Origin: Rhizophagus clarus
Lineage: Eukaryota > Glomeromycota > Glomeromycetes > Glomerales > Glomeraceae
NCBI GenBank assembly: GCA_015698045.1
Contig: BLAL01000025.1
Location: 62,001 to 126,000, forward strand
Direction of reading: 5' to 3'
DNA: 64,000 bases
This document shows positions 31,823 through 44,400 of this stretch, piece after piece. A program made the translations under genes and the position numbers. Numbering within the stretch: the stretch's first letter is position 1; each line of letters begins with the position of its first letter. A model generated the notes under the pieces. It was given only the letters and a program-made list of their open reading frames with translations, searched no databases and was not told where the DNA came from.

Positions 31823-32639
31823 GAAAGACTAACATCATTTCAGAATTGTAAAGTACTTATATATTTTAAAATTTAATTCCATATTGCAAAGTATCTGATC
31901 AACTTTCTTTGCTCTGAGGATTCTTTAATTATTTTAAGTGATTTCATTCCACTCTTCATTAAAAATTTACTGGGAGTGCAATTGGAAAATAAGGAGGATT
32001 CAGTCATATCAGCTAATATATCTGTAATAATTACTTAGAATTTTTTTCATTGTTTGCATTCTGAAAGATTTCACAATACAAAAAACTATCTAATAGGAAT
32101 ATCTCCTAGTCTGACAGTCCACTTGCCTTCATTATAAGCTTTTAGGCACGCATAATTTGGCATCAATCAAATTCTTGCTAAAAGATATTTTTTGTGCATC
32201 CTAGTGCTGATTGATATGATTTTTTTCCAGAAACTTAAGTTCTCAAGAAGAGTATAATTATCCCATTTGGTCAGTATGTCATAGATGATTAAGTCTAGTA
32301 GCTATACCTGTTCTTCTCCTGCAAGGCTATAACCGGTGAGGATAAGGTTAGAGTTTTTAAAATTATCTGCTAAATGATCTTATTTCTTCTTTTTATCTTG
32401 ATTATTTGTAGGCTTCTCTAAAGGTTTATTATTGTTATTGCTCTTCAAAGGAGTTATGAGCTGAGGAAAAACATTGCTAAAAGTAATCACTTCAGATCTG
32501 AAGGGTATCTGTTCAGGTGACAGGCTGCTAGGAATAAAGATGGGCCCTCAATTGATTTCTAAAATCCGCAATATTGCGGGTTTTGGAAATCAATTGCGCT
32601 TAGTAATTCGCAAACCCGCAAATAATCCGCAAATCTGCA

Positions 32640-32865
32640 AATAATCCGCAAACCCGCAAATAATTTATAGTACCGCAAATAACTCGCAAATAATTTATAG
32701 TACTGCAAATAACCCGCAAATAATTTATAGTACCGCAAATAACCCGCAAATAATTTATAGTACCGCAAATAACCTGCAAATAATTTATAGTACCACAAAT
32801 AACCTGCAAATAATTTATAGTACCGCAAATAACCTGCAAATCCGCAAACCCGCAAATAATCTGCA
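32640..32865. repeat. Tandem repeat, about 32-bp unit, in the hAT-like element
   Basis: Six or more units of ATAATTTATAGTACCGCAAA followed by TAACCCGCAA or TAACCTGCAA. The minus-strand frames with repeated CGTINYL or YYKLFAGYL peptides are shadows of this array. Confidence 0.9.
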
Positions 32866-33014
32866 AATCCGTATAGTATCACAAATAATCTGCAAATCCA
32901 CAAATAATTGACATTATCGCAAATTTGCGAATAAGTGGACAAAATTGTCCACTTTTAGTATATAAATAAATTTGGTTATATTTAATTGCGAAGATTAAAT
33001 TAACATGATTCATA

Positions 33015-33345
33015 AGTTTACAAAATGGACAAAATTGTCTGGAGACGGAAAAAAAAAGTGAAAAAAAAGTGGACAAAGTTGTCCAGACGAAAAAAAAAAG
33101 CGAAAAAAAGTGGACAAAGTTGTCCAAACGAAAAAAAAAAAGTGAAAAAAAAGTGGACAAAGTTGTCCAGACGAAAAAAAATAGCGAAAAAAAGTGGATA
33201 AAGTTGTCCAGACGAAAAAAAAAGTGAAGTAAAAATGGACAAAGTTGTCCAGAGACGAAAAAAAAAGGACAAAGTCGAAAAAAAAAGTGGACAAAGTTGT
33301 CCAGAGACGAAAAAAAGTGGACAAAGTTGTCCAAAACTGAAAAAT
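33015..33345. repeat. Tandem repeat with palindromic GGACAAAGTTGTCC core
   Basis: Eight or nine units of about 40 bp: A-tract, GTGGACAAAGTTGTCC, AGACG or AAACG, A-tract. The core is an imperfect palindrome. The repeat abuts and reads through into the C-terminus of the minus-strand ORF at 33374-33630. Confidence 0.88.
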
Positions 33346-33373
33346 AGACAGAAACAAAATAAAGGGAAAGGAG

Positions 33374-33630
33374 ACAAAATTATCATATACCTTATCGATA
33401 AATGTAAAATTTGACAACGATTCCTCCAGATCAAAATATATACGACTTTCATTTTTTTTATATGACATTCTTACTCTATCTTGCTCAAAAGTACACGAAT
33501 CAATTTTTTTATCCGTCTTTGTCCAAACAAGAGAAAGTGCTGTTGAAATTAAGCTTTCATCGTCGTCAGGTAAATAAACTTTTTTCCCGCAAATTTTTGA
33601 ATTGAGAACTGAACAGGGTGTTTTTGACAT
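33374..33630 (-). CDS. Protein-like ORF of unknown function inside the hAT-like element
   Basis: From the ATG at 33630, about 85 codons have normal protein composition, starting MSKTPCSVLNSKICGKKVYL, followed by an acidic DDDESL stretch and a segment with CTFEQDRVRMSYKKNESRIYFDLEE. After about residue 87 the frame runs into the GGACAAAGTTGTCC array and becomes repetitive (WTTLSTFF), so the true end is unclear. No transposase motif is visible. It may be a gene fragment captured by the transposon, or an element-specific protein. Family not recognised. Confidence 0.45.
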
Positions 33631-34381
33631 TTCTAATATATTTATTCAATATTTTAAAAGCTGATACTTTATTTTTTATTTTTAAAATGAAGAGGGAAGA
33701 AAGCAATTGGGGTACTAAAAACTGTAAAAACTGATATTTATTTAATTGATCAAATAATAACATTTGATAACACGATTATTTTGATACGTAATTGTATATT
33801 GTGATACGTTTGATAGAATGAGTTTTGATACAATGATATATATAATTGTTAAAATAATGTATTGATTATGGCTGAATAATCTGATATATTATTATTATTT
33901 TAATTGGATTTTGGAAATAATATTCCCGTATTCTGGCGAGAAAATTTTTTTTTGCTTCGGTGGGAATATTTTACAAAAAAAAATGATCATGTGAAGATGA
34001 TCTACAGTCAATCATAATTTTTGAGATTATTCAGATTATTTGCAGATTATTTGCAGATTTGCGGATTATTTGCGATTGCGGATTTGTGAATAATTATTCT
34101 TCAAAATCTGCAATGTTCCGCAATATCGCAAATCGCAATTAATCCGCAATTAGGGTATTGCAGACACATCTTTAGCTAGGAATGATAAAAGGATTATCAT
34201 CTGATGTTTGCTGTTGTTGTTAGAGTTTCTTCAGCTTTTTCTTAGCAGCTTTTTTTTAATCTCTAGATAAAGATGTAGCAGGTGGTGTGATTGGTGTGAA
34301 ATGATGAGAAGTACTAGGTACCACATTACTCACATCATCTCTTGAGTCATCAAGATTCATCAAATCTGACTGGTGTATAGG

Positions 34382-34624
34382 TTAAGAAATTGCTATATCA
34401 GAGTAGGTTATTATTATTGCACAGGGGGGTTGAGTTTCTAAAATTACCATGCAGATCTCCCAATCATGATAGCAACAGTCTTTGACAAAATGACCAAGAA
34501 TGGTCATAATAAAGAAATATAATAGACGAAACCTTAAGGGTGGTTGTATATATTCTGGTATCTTTATTAGTTGTATAATATCTCTGTTTTGTCCAAGAAA
34601 GATTTTCATAAGGTCCTCATCCAT
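34382..34624 (-). pseudogene. N-terminal piece of the retroposon ORF (copy 2)
   Basis: An 80-codon frame from the ATG at 34624, with EDLMKIFLGQNRDIIQLIKI and CCYHDWEICMVILET segments. Its position corresponds to the 16834-17118 ORF of copy 1. A further ATG-initiated stub at about 34769 has early stops. Frames from about 34340 to 34183 give TPITPPATSL-type peptide, matching the Pro/Thr segment of copy 1. Decayed; function unknown. Confidence 0.4.
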
Positions 34625-34800
34625 TTCTGCTTCTTTGAAAATGTTCTTATTTTATACTATTATGCCATGAACAGCCATATCTATTTTTTTAAATATTTGT
34701 TCTTTACAGTTCTTAAAAAATCACTTTAGATCACTATGAAGTGTTTCTTGGGTCAAGGAGTCCATTTTTGTTATTTATTTGCAGTGTTTCTTAACAAAAT

Positions 34801-36045
34801 AAACATCCTATAAACAAAATAAAAATTTTTTTTCTTCTATGAAAATTTGGTTTATAGATTGACTGGAAAGAGTTTTCAATATAATCCCAGTATTTAAATA
34901 AGTAAAATAGATCCTAACATTAAAGTAATAATAAAAATATATCAAATTTTTATAATATATAATTTAAGAAAAGTTATATTAATATAATATAAAAAATCAT
35001 TATTTATTAGTAATTACAAGAAAAATAAAATTTCTATTAATTGTTAACAATTAATTTATAAAAAAAATCTAGATAACTAATATATAAAGTTTTTTAAAAT
35101 TTGAAAATTAAAAGAATTTAAAATTAATAATTAATATATTTTAAAAGATAATTTTTTAATAAAAAAGTTAAAAATAAAATAATCATCAAATTACATAATT
35201 AAAATATTTTATTTTATTATATACTATTATATATTATAATACAAAAAAAAACTTAATTAAATAATAATTTAATTATCTAATATACTAGTAAAGATAAGGA
35301 ATTTATAAAATAATAATCTGTATTATTAATTTGCCTGATTTTTAAAAAGTATATATATACAATTTTTGACATATTATAGTTAAAAAGTTTATTTTATAGT
35401 TTTTAACATTAATAACATTGTAATTTTATTAAATTTTCCAAATTTTAACTCTTAAATACAAATATTTGTTTATAAAAATATCAAATCTATTAGATTAAAA
35501 TTTATTAGATTAAACTAATTTTGTAACCTGACCAAAAGTTACCTCAACAAATGTCTAAAACCGCCTCCTAATTTTAAACATGTGATGAAATATTTAAAAT
35601 TTGGGCCCGATTTATGGATGATCAAAATTAAAATTTGAACTTGTGATTCGTGATAAGTAAATTATTTTTTTTACGATGAAAATTACGGTAAAGTACGGTA
35701 ATTCAATTTATATGTAATTTATAAGTAACAAAAAAAAAAAAGATTACGTAAACATTAAAAAAAAAAAAGATGTAAATGATAACATTAGGGAAATAAGAGA
35801 AAGAACAATGTTAATGCAATATGTTGTGCATTTACTATGATTCGTTGATAATCGTAGTACAATTATGTATATTATAACAATCAAAACGCGGGTACCAGAA
35901 TAATTTATTACTTTCAAACCTTTTTTTTTTTAGGAAAACAGCTTTAAATAAGGACAATGGTTAATTCGTGAAATTATTTCTTAATATTGTTTTATTTAAT
36001 TAAAATTCAGGTTAGAAGTGGAACAGAAATTTATAAAAAGAAAGG
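34801..36045. other. AT-rich non-coding stretch
   Basis: No gene or repeat family recognised. Marks the transition from the mobile-element field to the homopolymer-rich half of the window. Confidence 0.5.
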
Positions 36046-36210
36046 ATGAATCACAGAGAACCAAAGAGATTAGATCAAGTGCAGGGAGAACAAACATTTA
36101 ATTGTCTAACCGGATTAAATGAACATGACAGTTTAAGAATGATGTTAAAAATATTCACAAATTACCACATTAGTGAATTAAATATAGATATAAATCATAA
36201 TTTTAAATAG
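36046..36210 (+). CDS. Possible small ORF or exon (54 aa), weakly supported
   Basis: ATG at 36046 to TAG at 36208-36210, reading with a segment LDQVQGEQTFNCLTGLNEHD. A second frame starting after a TTCAG acceptor at 36009-36010 also reads protein-like (VEQKFIKRKDESQRTKEI) to a TAA near 36101. Only one of them can be real. Composition is less AT-rich than the flanks, hinting at a terminal exon. No upstream exon was found. Confidence 0.2.
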   Translation: MNHREPKRLDQVQGEQTFNCLTGLNEHDSLRMMLKIFTNYHISELNIDINHNFK

Positions 36211-39200
36211 AATGAAAGTTGTTCATAATTGTTCATGTAATACTTTATCATCATATCATAAATATATAAATATATATATATATTTATTTATTTATTTATT
36301 TATTTACTTGTACATATTTGAAAGGATAATAATGATAATAATAAAATTTTACTTGTTTATTTATCATTTTCGTGTAAATTTACGTTATTTTTCGTTCGCT
36401 TCATATTAAATTCTTTTAATTGTTGTTTTTTTTATTATTGCCTCTCAATAAACAAACCTGTTGTAAAAAATTAACAATTAATGAAAAACTTTTCCTATTT
36501 TCCTGTCGTGCTTTATTGCCTTTAGAGATATTTCAATGTGATTTTTTTAAAAAAAGAGTGATGGTTTCAAAAGCATAATTCAGAAAATAGTTATAAATTA
36601 GGGGATATGATATCAAAAATGCGGGGTAAAACGGAAAGCGGGGTAAATCATCACCGAAATCTAAAGATCGCAATCTAAAGATCTACGCCTAGCAAATAAG
36701 CTTTGATATGTTAAAAAAAGGTATTTTTTTTCCTCAAATAGGTTTTATTCATCATATTTTTTTTTTTTTTCTTCAATACCTAACAAATAATAGCAACATA
36801 AAATTATTTACATGTAAAACAAAATGTAAGTTTTAAAATCTTATTTTAAGTTTCCTTAAAAAAAAAAATAATTCTTTTTTAAGAAGTTATTGAATGCAAA
36901 AAAAAAAAAAAAAAAAAAAATATGTTTCAATCGGAGAAATACAATAAAAATTATTTTATCATCAAATGATAAAATATAAAATAAAAAGTGGTTCAAAGTT
37001 CTACTATTTTTTTTTCTTTTTTTGGGAAATGAGAATCGGGTACACAGTCATTTTTCCCCGCACAATATTAACAAACCCTTCAATAATAATTATTATCATT
37101 TGATGCGGGGTATTGGTGCGGGGAAATGAAAAGAAAAAAAAAAAAAATAGGGGTAAAAAAAGAATATAAAGTAAAGATGATCCGGGCTATTTCGCATACG
37201 CATACATTAAATTACATACGTGATAGGAATTTAAATAGAACATTTCATTGTAATAAATGGTAAATATAAAATTACAAGTATAGAATTGTATGGTCATTGG
37301 TAAGGGAATAATTGGTCAAAGCGCAAACATACCGGAAATTCTTCGTTAGTTAAAAGATTTACATGTAGGCGTACACACGTGCATCAATTATTTGAGGAGC
37401 ACGGACCAAAAAAAATGAACAGTTTTGAAGTCGGAGGTATTTAATATGACGTTAATGAAAGAAATATCTTATCCTGAGTGAAAATCAGCTATTACCAATT
37501 CAAGTAAAATTTTGGTGGCTAAGTACATATTACGTAGAAGTTAAAGAATGAATGGGATGTTTGTTGAAGCATAAACATTGTCTTCTGATAAATTTTTAAC
37601 TTAAAAATCCATTATATGTCGATAGTTATTTAATATATGTACCAAAAATATTAAAGCAAACAAGAATACCGTAAAAAGAAATAAACTAAAAAACATTGGC
37701 TAATTTCCGATTATAAAAGGAAATTAATATGAAATTTTTTTTTTGATTGTTTTTGATTGTTGTAAAAGATTATTGTTTTATTAATCATTTATAGAAATTT
37801 ATATTTGTGAATATATTAAGAATTTGTAAAAAATTTTATTAAAGATTTTGACAATGTTATTAAAAAAACTATTATTAAAATATATTATACAATATCGGTT
37901 AATAAGCGGTATTTAGCGTGGCAAAATTAATTTGCCATTTTTCCATTTGTTTAGACAGATTAACTTTTTCAGTATACAAACAACCAATTTTGTTACTTGA
38001 AAATAATAAATAATACATCATTAATCAATTGTTTTCATTGTTCTTCCTATAAGATTTGTTGATAAACGGAGAAATTAAAGATATTTAAGATAAACCATCT
38101 ATTAACGTTTCCGTAACATTTCGATATATGTGACGGAATTTTAGTTAGAATAGGCAATTGTACACGCTTATATTGTATCTTCTTTATTTTGAAATTTTTT
38201 GTTATTAACGAAAAAAAAAAAAAAAATTGGTCATAATATTTATTATTTATTTGTTTGATGTGGGATTTCTCAAATTAGTATGGGCGTAGATAATAACAGT
38301 AGATCATGTGCTCAGTCACGAAATAAAAAAAAAAAAAAAAACTTTCTTTTTAATTGATATAATAAATTTATGCAAGATATTATCAAACAAATTAATATAA
38401 TTAATCCGTTAATTTTAAAAAAAAATGTTTCTTTGTTATGTATCGCGTGGATGATGATCAGTTTTCTCAGTCGGTTAAACCTAAACTATACGGATTATTT
38501 TTTTGGTGACGTAATATAAATTGCATTAATTTTCGGGGATTAAAAGTTTCGAAAGTGATGATGTGATTAGTTGATTATTATTAAAGTATCACCCCATAAT
38601 ACGTATTACACATAATGACCACTTTGTTAAGAGAAAATATTTGTAATTTTGTATTCATAAATGCTTCATCTAAAAAAGAAATTTTCAAACCTGAAATTTA
38701 TTATTGTTTTTTTCCTTTAATATTATTATTTATTTCTTTCATATAAATTTTATCCAATCAAAACTAATGAATTTATTAGAATAAAGAATCTCCTTGTCAA
38801 TATGTCCTTGTCAAAAAAGCTTTGACCTTTGTAATGATGTATTACCTTTGCAATACATGCCAAGTGCCACACGCCATTGCCTTGCGTTTCAGTTGTGTGA
38901 GATTGACATTTCTTATTTGATAAATAGTGTGACGATACATTAGATGAATAGATAATATTTCCTTTTATTTGACACCTTATATGTGCGTTACACAATTGTT
39001 TTTCTGGTTTTTTTTTTATGGTAAGTTTAATGTGTTTCATATAAGAAGGTTTTCGTCCTGCGTAATTTAATTAATGTATTAGATGAAAAAAAAAAGAGAC
39101 CATTTATCATATTGTTATTTAAAACATGTTAACAATCGAGAATCCTTAATTTTCTTCTTCGTTTTCTTCTATGGAATACAAGATTTGGGGAAGAACAATA

Positions 39201-40384
39201 TACGAACGATTTCTATAATTTCCCCACAAAAAAAAAAAATAAACGAAAATAATTTCATTATCTTAATTTTGATGGTGGGAGCATATTATATATGTCAAGT
39301 CAAATTTGTACTCGAAAAAAAAAAAAAAATTTTTTTTTGTATTGTAATAGGATTTTTTTAAAATCACCTGTCTTCCTAATAAAGAATGGAAGGTGTAACT
39401 TTAATAAAATTTTATTTTTTATTATTGTAATATAAAGTTTTTTAATATAATCATATTAGTTATCAGCCACAATAACAATAAATAAATAAAAAAAACTTGT
39501 CGACTTAGTATATATAAAAAAAAAAAAAAAAAATTTTTTTTAAAATATACAAAAGGGCGACTGTAATAATAACTATTTTAGTTATTTTAATTGTTTAAAA
39601 TTTTTGAACAAAGGTTGAATTAAATAAATGTTAAATGTAATGTGCTTTATATGTAGTGTCAGTTGTACTTATTTTGGCATTTTTTTTTTTATATACAGTT
39701 GATGCATTTTTATTTTTATGTTAAACTTTAAAATACCGAAATTTTTTTTTTTTTTTATATATAGTTGAATGAAATATTATATGATATATATTGAGAGTTC
39801 CTTTGTTATCGTTATTTTTTTTTAAAAAAAAAAAAGTTATATAAACTCATAAATTTCAACGTTTCTTTCAAAAAAAGAATTTCTCAATAGAAAAAAAACT
39901 ATAAAATTATTTAAAGTTTTTTTTTTTAAATAACATTTTTTTTTTTTTTTGAGATTTCTTTTTATTTTTTTTTATTTTATTTTATTTTATTTTTTTTTTT
40001 TTCCAATAGTTAAAACTTTAGTGAAAATCTTTCACAATTATTAAAAAAAACCTTAAATTTTTTTGTTCGTTTGGAACTAAGCAAAAAAAAAAAAAACTTT
40101 TTTTTTTTTTTTTTTGCACGAACATTTTTTTTTCTCATTTTTTTTTAAAAAATTAATTGAATTCTTTCTGATTATCTTCTGAAAGAATTTCAACAAACGA
40201 AAGATAAGTTTTAAAAACATCCTTGGAAAAAAAAAAAACCTTTTTTTTTCAACAAACGAACGAAAAAAAAAAAAAAATTTTTTTTGTTCAAATCTCGAAA
40301 TTCAACGTCTCCTGAAGAGTAAATTCGAAAAATTAAATCAAATTTTCAATTTTCCTCGACTTACAAATTTCTCCGAATTTAAAA
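36211..40384. other. Homopolymer-rich intergenic sequence
   Basis: No convincing gene. Contains a TTTA microsatellite (about 36282-36306), an inverted repeat of TTTCCCCGCACAATA with TATTGGTGCGGGGAAA-like arms (37049-37067 and 37111-37127), and many A/T runs of 12-20. The 39400-40384 part, with T- and A-runs, is probably promoter and leader of the next gene. Confidence 0.5.
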
Positions 40385-40696
40385 ATGCCTTCAGCAAGTA
40401 ACAACAATAACATCCCTACTACACCAAAAACAATGAGGGAATATGAAGTTCTCGTTATTCCACCATCTCCAACCAGTCCAACTGGTCAATATCATCATTC
40501 TCAACCTCAACAACCAATGCTTAGGACCAAGAGGATCAATTGTAATCAGACTAATGGAACTATCTTTTGGATTCCTGATGGATACCGTCCTGTTTTAGTA
40601 CGTACCTCTGATTTACCTTTGCTTGTAGGTGCTGAGTATAATTTACCATCTCCACCAACTTCTGGTTATAACAGTCCGGATGAATCCAATTATTAA
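40385..40696 (+). CDS. Pro/Ser/Asn-rich 103-aa protein, uncharacterised
   Basis: Intact single-exon frame from the ATG at 40385 to the TAA at 40694-40696, with clearly lower AT content than its flanks. Residues 1-20 are Asn/Thr-rich; 25-45 contain VIPPSPTSPTGQY and a His/Gln/Pro stretch; the middle has a compact segment, NGTIFWIPDGYRPVLV; the C-terminus is Pro/Ser/Asn-rich and acidic. No signal peptide or membrane helix. The G-x-I-F-W-x-x-D-x-Y motif resembles KGQFLWATESYQQ just before the intron of the HMG-box protein at 58278. It could be a small partner or HMG-less relative, but this is inference. It is the best host gene candidate in the middle of the window. Confidence 0.7.
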   Translation: MPSASNNNNIPTTPKTMREYEVLVIPPSPTSPTGQYHHSQPQQPMLRTKRINCNQTNGTIFWIPDGYRPVLVRTSDLPLLVGAEYNLPSPPTSGYNSPDESNY

Positions 40697-41410
40697 TTTT
40701 TCAAAAAAAAAAAAAAAAAATTATATATTAAAAAAAAAAAAAAATTTTTTTTTTGTTTTCTCTGTTTTCACAAAAAAGTATATTTACTTTTTTTTTTTTT
40801 TTTTTTTTTAGATTCTTTGATAGATTTTATAAAAAAAAAAAAAACCTTTCTTTTAAAAAAAAAAACCTTCTTTACAAACATTAATTCCGTATTTATAATT
40901 GTGAATCAAACCGTTGAAAATGTTGCCCTCAATATCTCAATATCAATGTTCTTTATTAATATCGGGGAATCACAATTATATAACATATATATATATATCT
41001 TTTTATCATTTCTTTATCGTTTACCCTTTTATAGATTTTGTAGATATTTTTTTTTATTTTTATCCTCTTAAAATTTAAAAACACGTTTGTAAATCTTTTT
41101 TTTAAAAAAAAAAATTCTAAAATAACAAAAAAAAAAACAAAAAAAAAAAAAGATATATTATTGAAGGTCCAAGTTTTTTGAACTCCTTTTGAATCGAAAC
41201 CCACATCCCCATCAAATTATTCTCATCTTTTCTCACTTTATTCTCCATTTCCTTTTTTTTCATCCTTTCTTTCGTCTTTATGTAGGCACAAATTCAAAGG
41301 AAACGTTCAAATTATGTTGGATCTTTCAAATCCCTTTTATATATATTACCACACTTGTAAAATTATTTCCTTTCTTTAAATATATATATATATATATACC
41401 CTTTTCTTAT

Positions 41411-41451
<41 letters not shown>

Positions 41452-44400
41452 TAGATTAAAGTAGAATTTCTTTTTTTTTCCTTCAGAACTATATAAATTC
41501 CATATATTCTTTTTGACGTTCTTTAGTTTTATTTTTATTTAACATCAACCAAACCTTATTATTATTCCCTCGACCAATTATCCAATTAACCACAACATTT
41601 TTTATAAGCTTTTTTATTTCTTTATAAATATTTATTTTTTTTACTTTTTTTATTTTTTTTTTAAAAAAAAAAGAAATGGATTGATTCTCTTTTCTTTTAT
41701 TCCTGCACAAAAAAAATTTCAGTAACTCAATTCCATAATTTTATTGAGTGAAAACAAACAAATATTTGGGCAAAGAACGAGAAAAGAGGGTTGATTCTTT
41801 CTTTTTTGTATTTTCTTTTGTTCATATTATTATTATTTTTTTTTTTTTTGTTTGTTTTTGTATAAATACTTTTTTTTTTTTTAACTTTTAAGCATCTTCC
41901 CGACATCAAAAAGAAAGAAAAAGAACAAGTATTATAAGTTAATTTTAGTCAAATAGTTGATGAGTTCAATTACCATAATTTTTTTTGAACGAAAAAAAAC
42001 TTTTTCCTAAGCAAACTTATATTACTAAATGTCCTTTTACTTTTTTTTGAAATATTTAATATTTATTAAATTTTCTTTTTTTTATGGAGGGTAGAAAAAA
42101 ATATGGATACACGCGATAATCGCAACAAATATTATATTAACGAAAAAAAAAAAAAAACGGTTTTTTTGGTGATTGGTTAAATTTAAGGTTTTGGTACTTT
42201 ATTTTATTTTATTTTTTTTTTCTAGTGTTAAAAATTTTGAAATATTATTTTTTTTTTTTTACAATTTTTTTTTCATTTTTAAAAGAAATATATATATATT
42301 TTTTTGTTAATTTTCTTTTTAAACGAAAAAAAATGAAAAATAAAAGAATTATATGGAATAAAATTTAAAATTCAAATATAGAAATTCCTATAAAAAATAT
42401 ATATAATACGTATTTGTTTACAAGTGTTTAAAATGTTTATGATGTCTATTTCACATTTTACACAGTTTACACATTTTACATCATTATCAAAAGAAAATTA
42501 TGACGCGACGCGAATCTCGAAAATATTTATTTATTTCTTAACGCATTTATTTATTTTGATCGTCAAACACATATTTACAAGATATCAGGCTAGGTCAATG
42601 GCTAACAGAAACACAACCAGCCCACTTTGTCGTACCAAAATCATAGGGGGGGTCACGGGATTTTTATCGGAGAATCCGCAGTCACGGTTCACACAACATA
42701 CTTTTTTAAGATTTTACCCCCTTTTTTTTTCCTCAAATATTTTCAAATTTTCGGTAAAAAGTTTTCTTTCTTTAATTCCCCACTTTGTCGCTCATTTCAT
42801 TCTTGAAATAATAAAAATAATAAAGATCTTCCACTACCTATAAGTTAATCCTAACATATTTTTTTTTTTATTTTTTTTTTTTTTTTAAACGCCTACTTTT
42901 TAGATAACAGAATATAATTTCCCAATTAAACACAATGTGAGATGTTAAAAGGAAATTTGGCTTTAAGTAAATAAAATTTGATTGGATTTAAGATTCTTTT
43001 TAATCTGCTTATATTTACTTGTTTACTTATTTACTAACACTTTACTAGAAATTCCGAAAACTTTGTCATTGTTCTTAAGATGAAGTTATGATGTACAATC
43101 GATAGAAAGGGAAATATCTTAATGTCAAAGCCACATTTTTTTATAATGAAAACGCGTGGAACTCATAAGTAAAGTACAGTATGTCAATATCATGCGTGGT
43201 ATATATATATAAATGTAAAAGAACTTTTTTTAGATAAATTAAAAGATAACAAAGAAAATTAAACTTTGGTTTTCCCGCGCCAAAAAAAAAAAAAATTAAT
43301 AATAATAATGTACCACATAAAAAGAAAAAAAAAAAAAACTTATCAAAAAATTATTATGATAATAAAATTTGATTAAAACATGAAATTAATTTTGGTTAAA
43401 AAAATAGATTGTTACATGTAACAAATAATTTTTTTTCTTGTGTTCTATTATGATGATATGTGTGTAAATTTTCAAAATTTAACGTAACTTAACGTAACGG
43501 ATGGTGTAATAAATAATACGGAAAAGATCGAAAAACCTGATTTCATGATATATACGTATATATATATTTTAAAAAAAAAAAAAGGTTTTTGACTTTTGAG
43601 TTTTTTGAGTTTAAATAATATTACTAAAAAATTAATAGTATCGTAAAATAACGTAATAAACTTTTTTAAAGTTATGAAATAACCCGCATTTGTTTTATTT
43701 TTATTTTATTATTTGTTTTTTTTTTTTAATTTCTCATTTTATCTCATTTTATCTCATTTTGTCTCATTTTGTCTCATAAAAATATTTGATTATTTCGATC
43801 AAAAAACTGCGGTAATTGCTATGTAAAAGTTTTCGGGTTCGATGGCGCAGCAAAAATTTTTTTTTTTTTTTTTTATATATTTTTTAATTAACTTGTCAAA
43901 CTCTTTGACCCTTTCGGATGATAATTTCGCTATGTTCCGAGTAATAAAAAAAAAAAATTTTTTTTTAAAGTTTTTTATTTATATAATTTTCCATTTTTAT
44001 CCCTTTCAAGAAATTTTTTTTTAAATTATACTTTAAAATCATTTAAAGTAAAGGAATGAGGATTATATAGGAAAAGATGCACAATCTCGTGTTAAAACAT
44101 GTTAATTTACATGATTTTAATAATTCAGTTGGGCGTAATGTATGCTTTGCTTTGCTTTGCTTGTTGTTGTTGTAATGTTGTAATGTTGTAATACATTATT
44201 CACTTTTCTTTTTGTAAGTTCGGGATAAATATATGTATGGTTGATTATTCATATTCATTATTTGTTATTAAATGTTGAATAGTGATGGTATGTAGTGTAC
44301 GGGTACATGTTTTTTTTTTTTTTTTTTTTTAAAGTTGTTAAAAAGTCATTAAAAAAAAAAAAAAAAATTGAAAATAATAAAACTTATTGTTCTTTCTTTT

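Larger units (their letters stand above)
32535..34174. mobile_element. hAT-like non-autonomous element carrying an unidentified ORF
   Basis: Ends TAAAGATG at 32535 and CATCTTTA ending at 34174. The 8-bp duplication GCTAGGAA is perfect (32527-32534 and 34175-34182). The flanking retroposon sequence continues on both sides. Terminal hairpin words (TCCGCAATATTGCGG, and ATCTGCAATGTTCCGCAATA near the right end) match the 26783-27936 element. The interior holds two unrelated tandem arrays and one protein-like ORF on the minus strand. Confidence 0.85.
31217..34800 (-). mobile_element. Poly(A)-tailed retroposon copy 2 (minus strand), interrupted
   Basis: Reverse-oriented relative of 16760-18797. The T run at about 31217-31240 is its tail, and GCCTATTCTC with CTTCCT words match copy 1's 3' region. 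It is split by a hAT-like element at 32535-34174 flanked by GCTAGGAA. Coding pieces are the C-terminal ORF (31535-31822), broken middle frames (about 31850-32530 and 34183-34340) and an N-terminal piece (34382-34624). Total length without the insertion is about 1.9 kb, similar to copy 1. No reverse transcriptase is seen. Confidence 0.6.

Noticed and set aside
32559..33334. Repetitive minus-strand frames (CGTINYL, YYKLFAGYL, WTTLSTFF)
   Set aside because: Shadows of two tandem DNA arrays inside the hAT-like element. Only the first 85 codons of the 33630 frame look protein-like.
32640..33345. Regular repeats that might suggest a CRISPR array
   Set aside because: Units are contiguous, with no unique spacers of constant length. 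The context is a eukaryotic transposon.
38750..39040. 96-codon minus-strand ORF with several Cys and His
   Set aside because: No recognisable domain. The ends are AT-rich and hydrophobic, and there is no second line of evidence.
42424..42843. 139-codon plus-strand ORF
   Set aside because: Phe/Ile/His-rich composition expected of AT-rich intergenic DNA. A central stretch with RTKIIGGVTGFLSEN looks better but is too short to call.
43825..43855. GGGTTCGATGGCGCAGC considered as a tRNA T-arm
   Set aside because: No matching acceptor, D or anticodon stems in the flanks.
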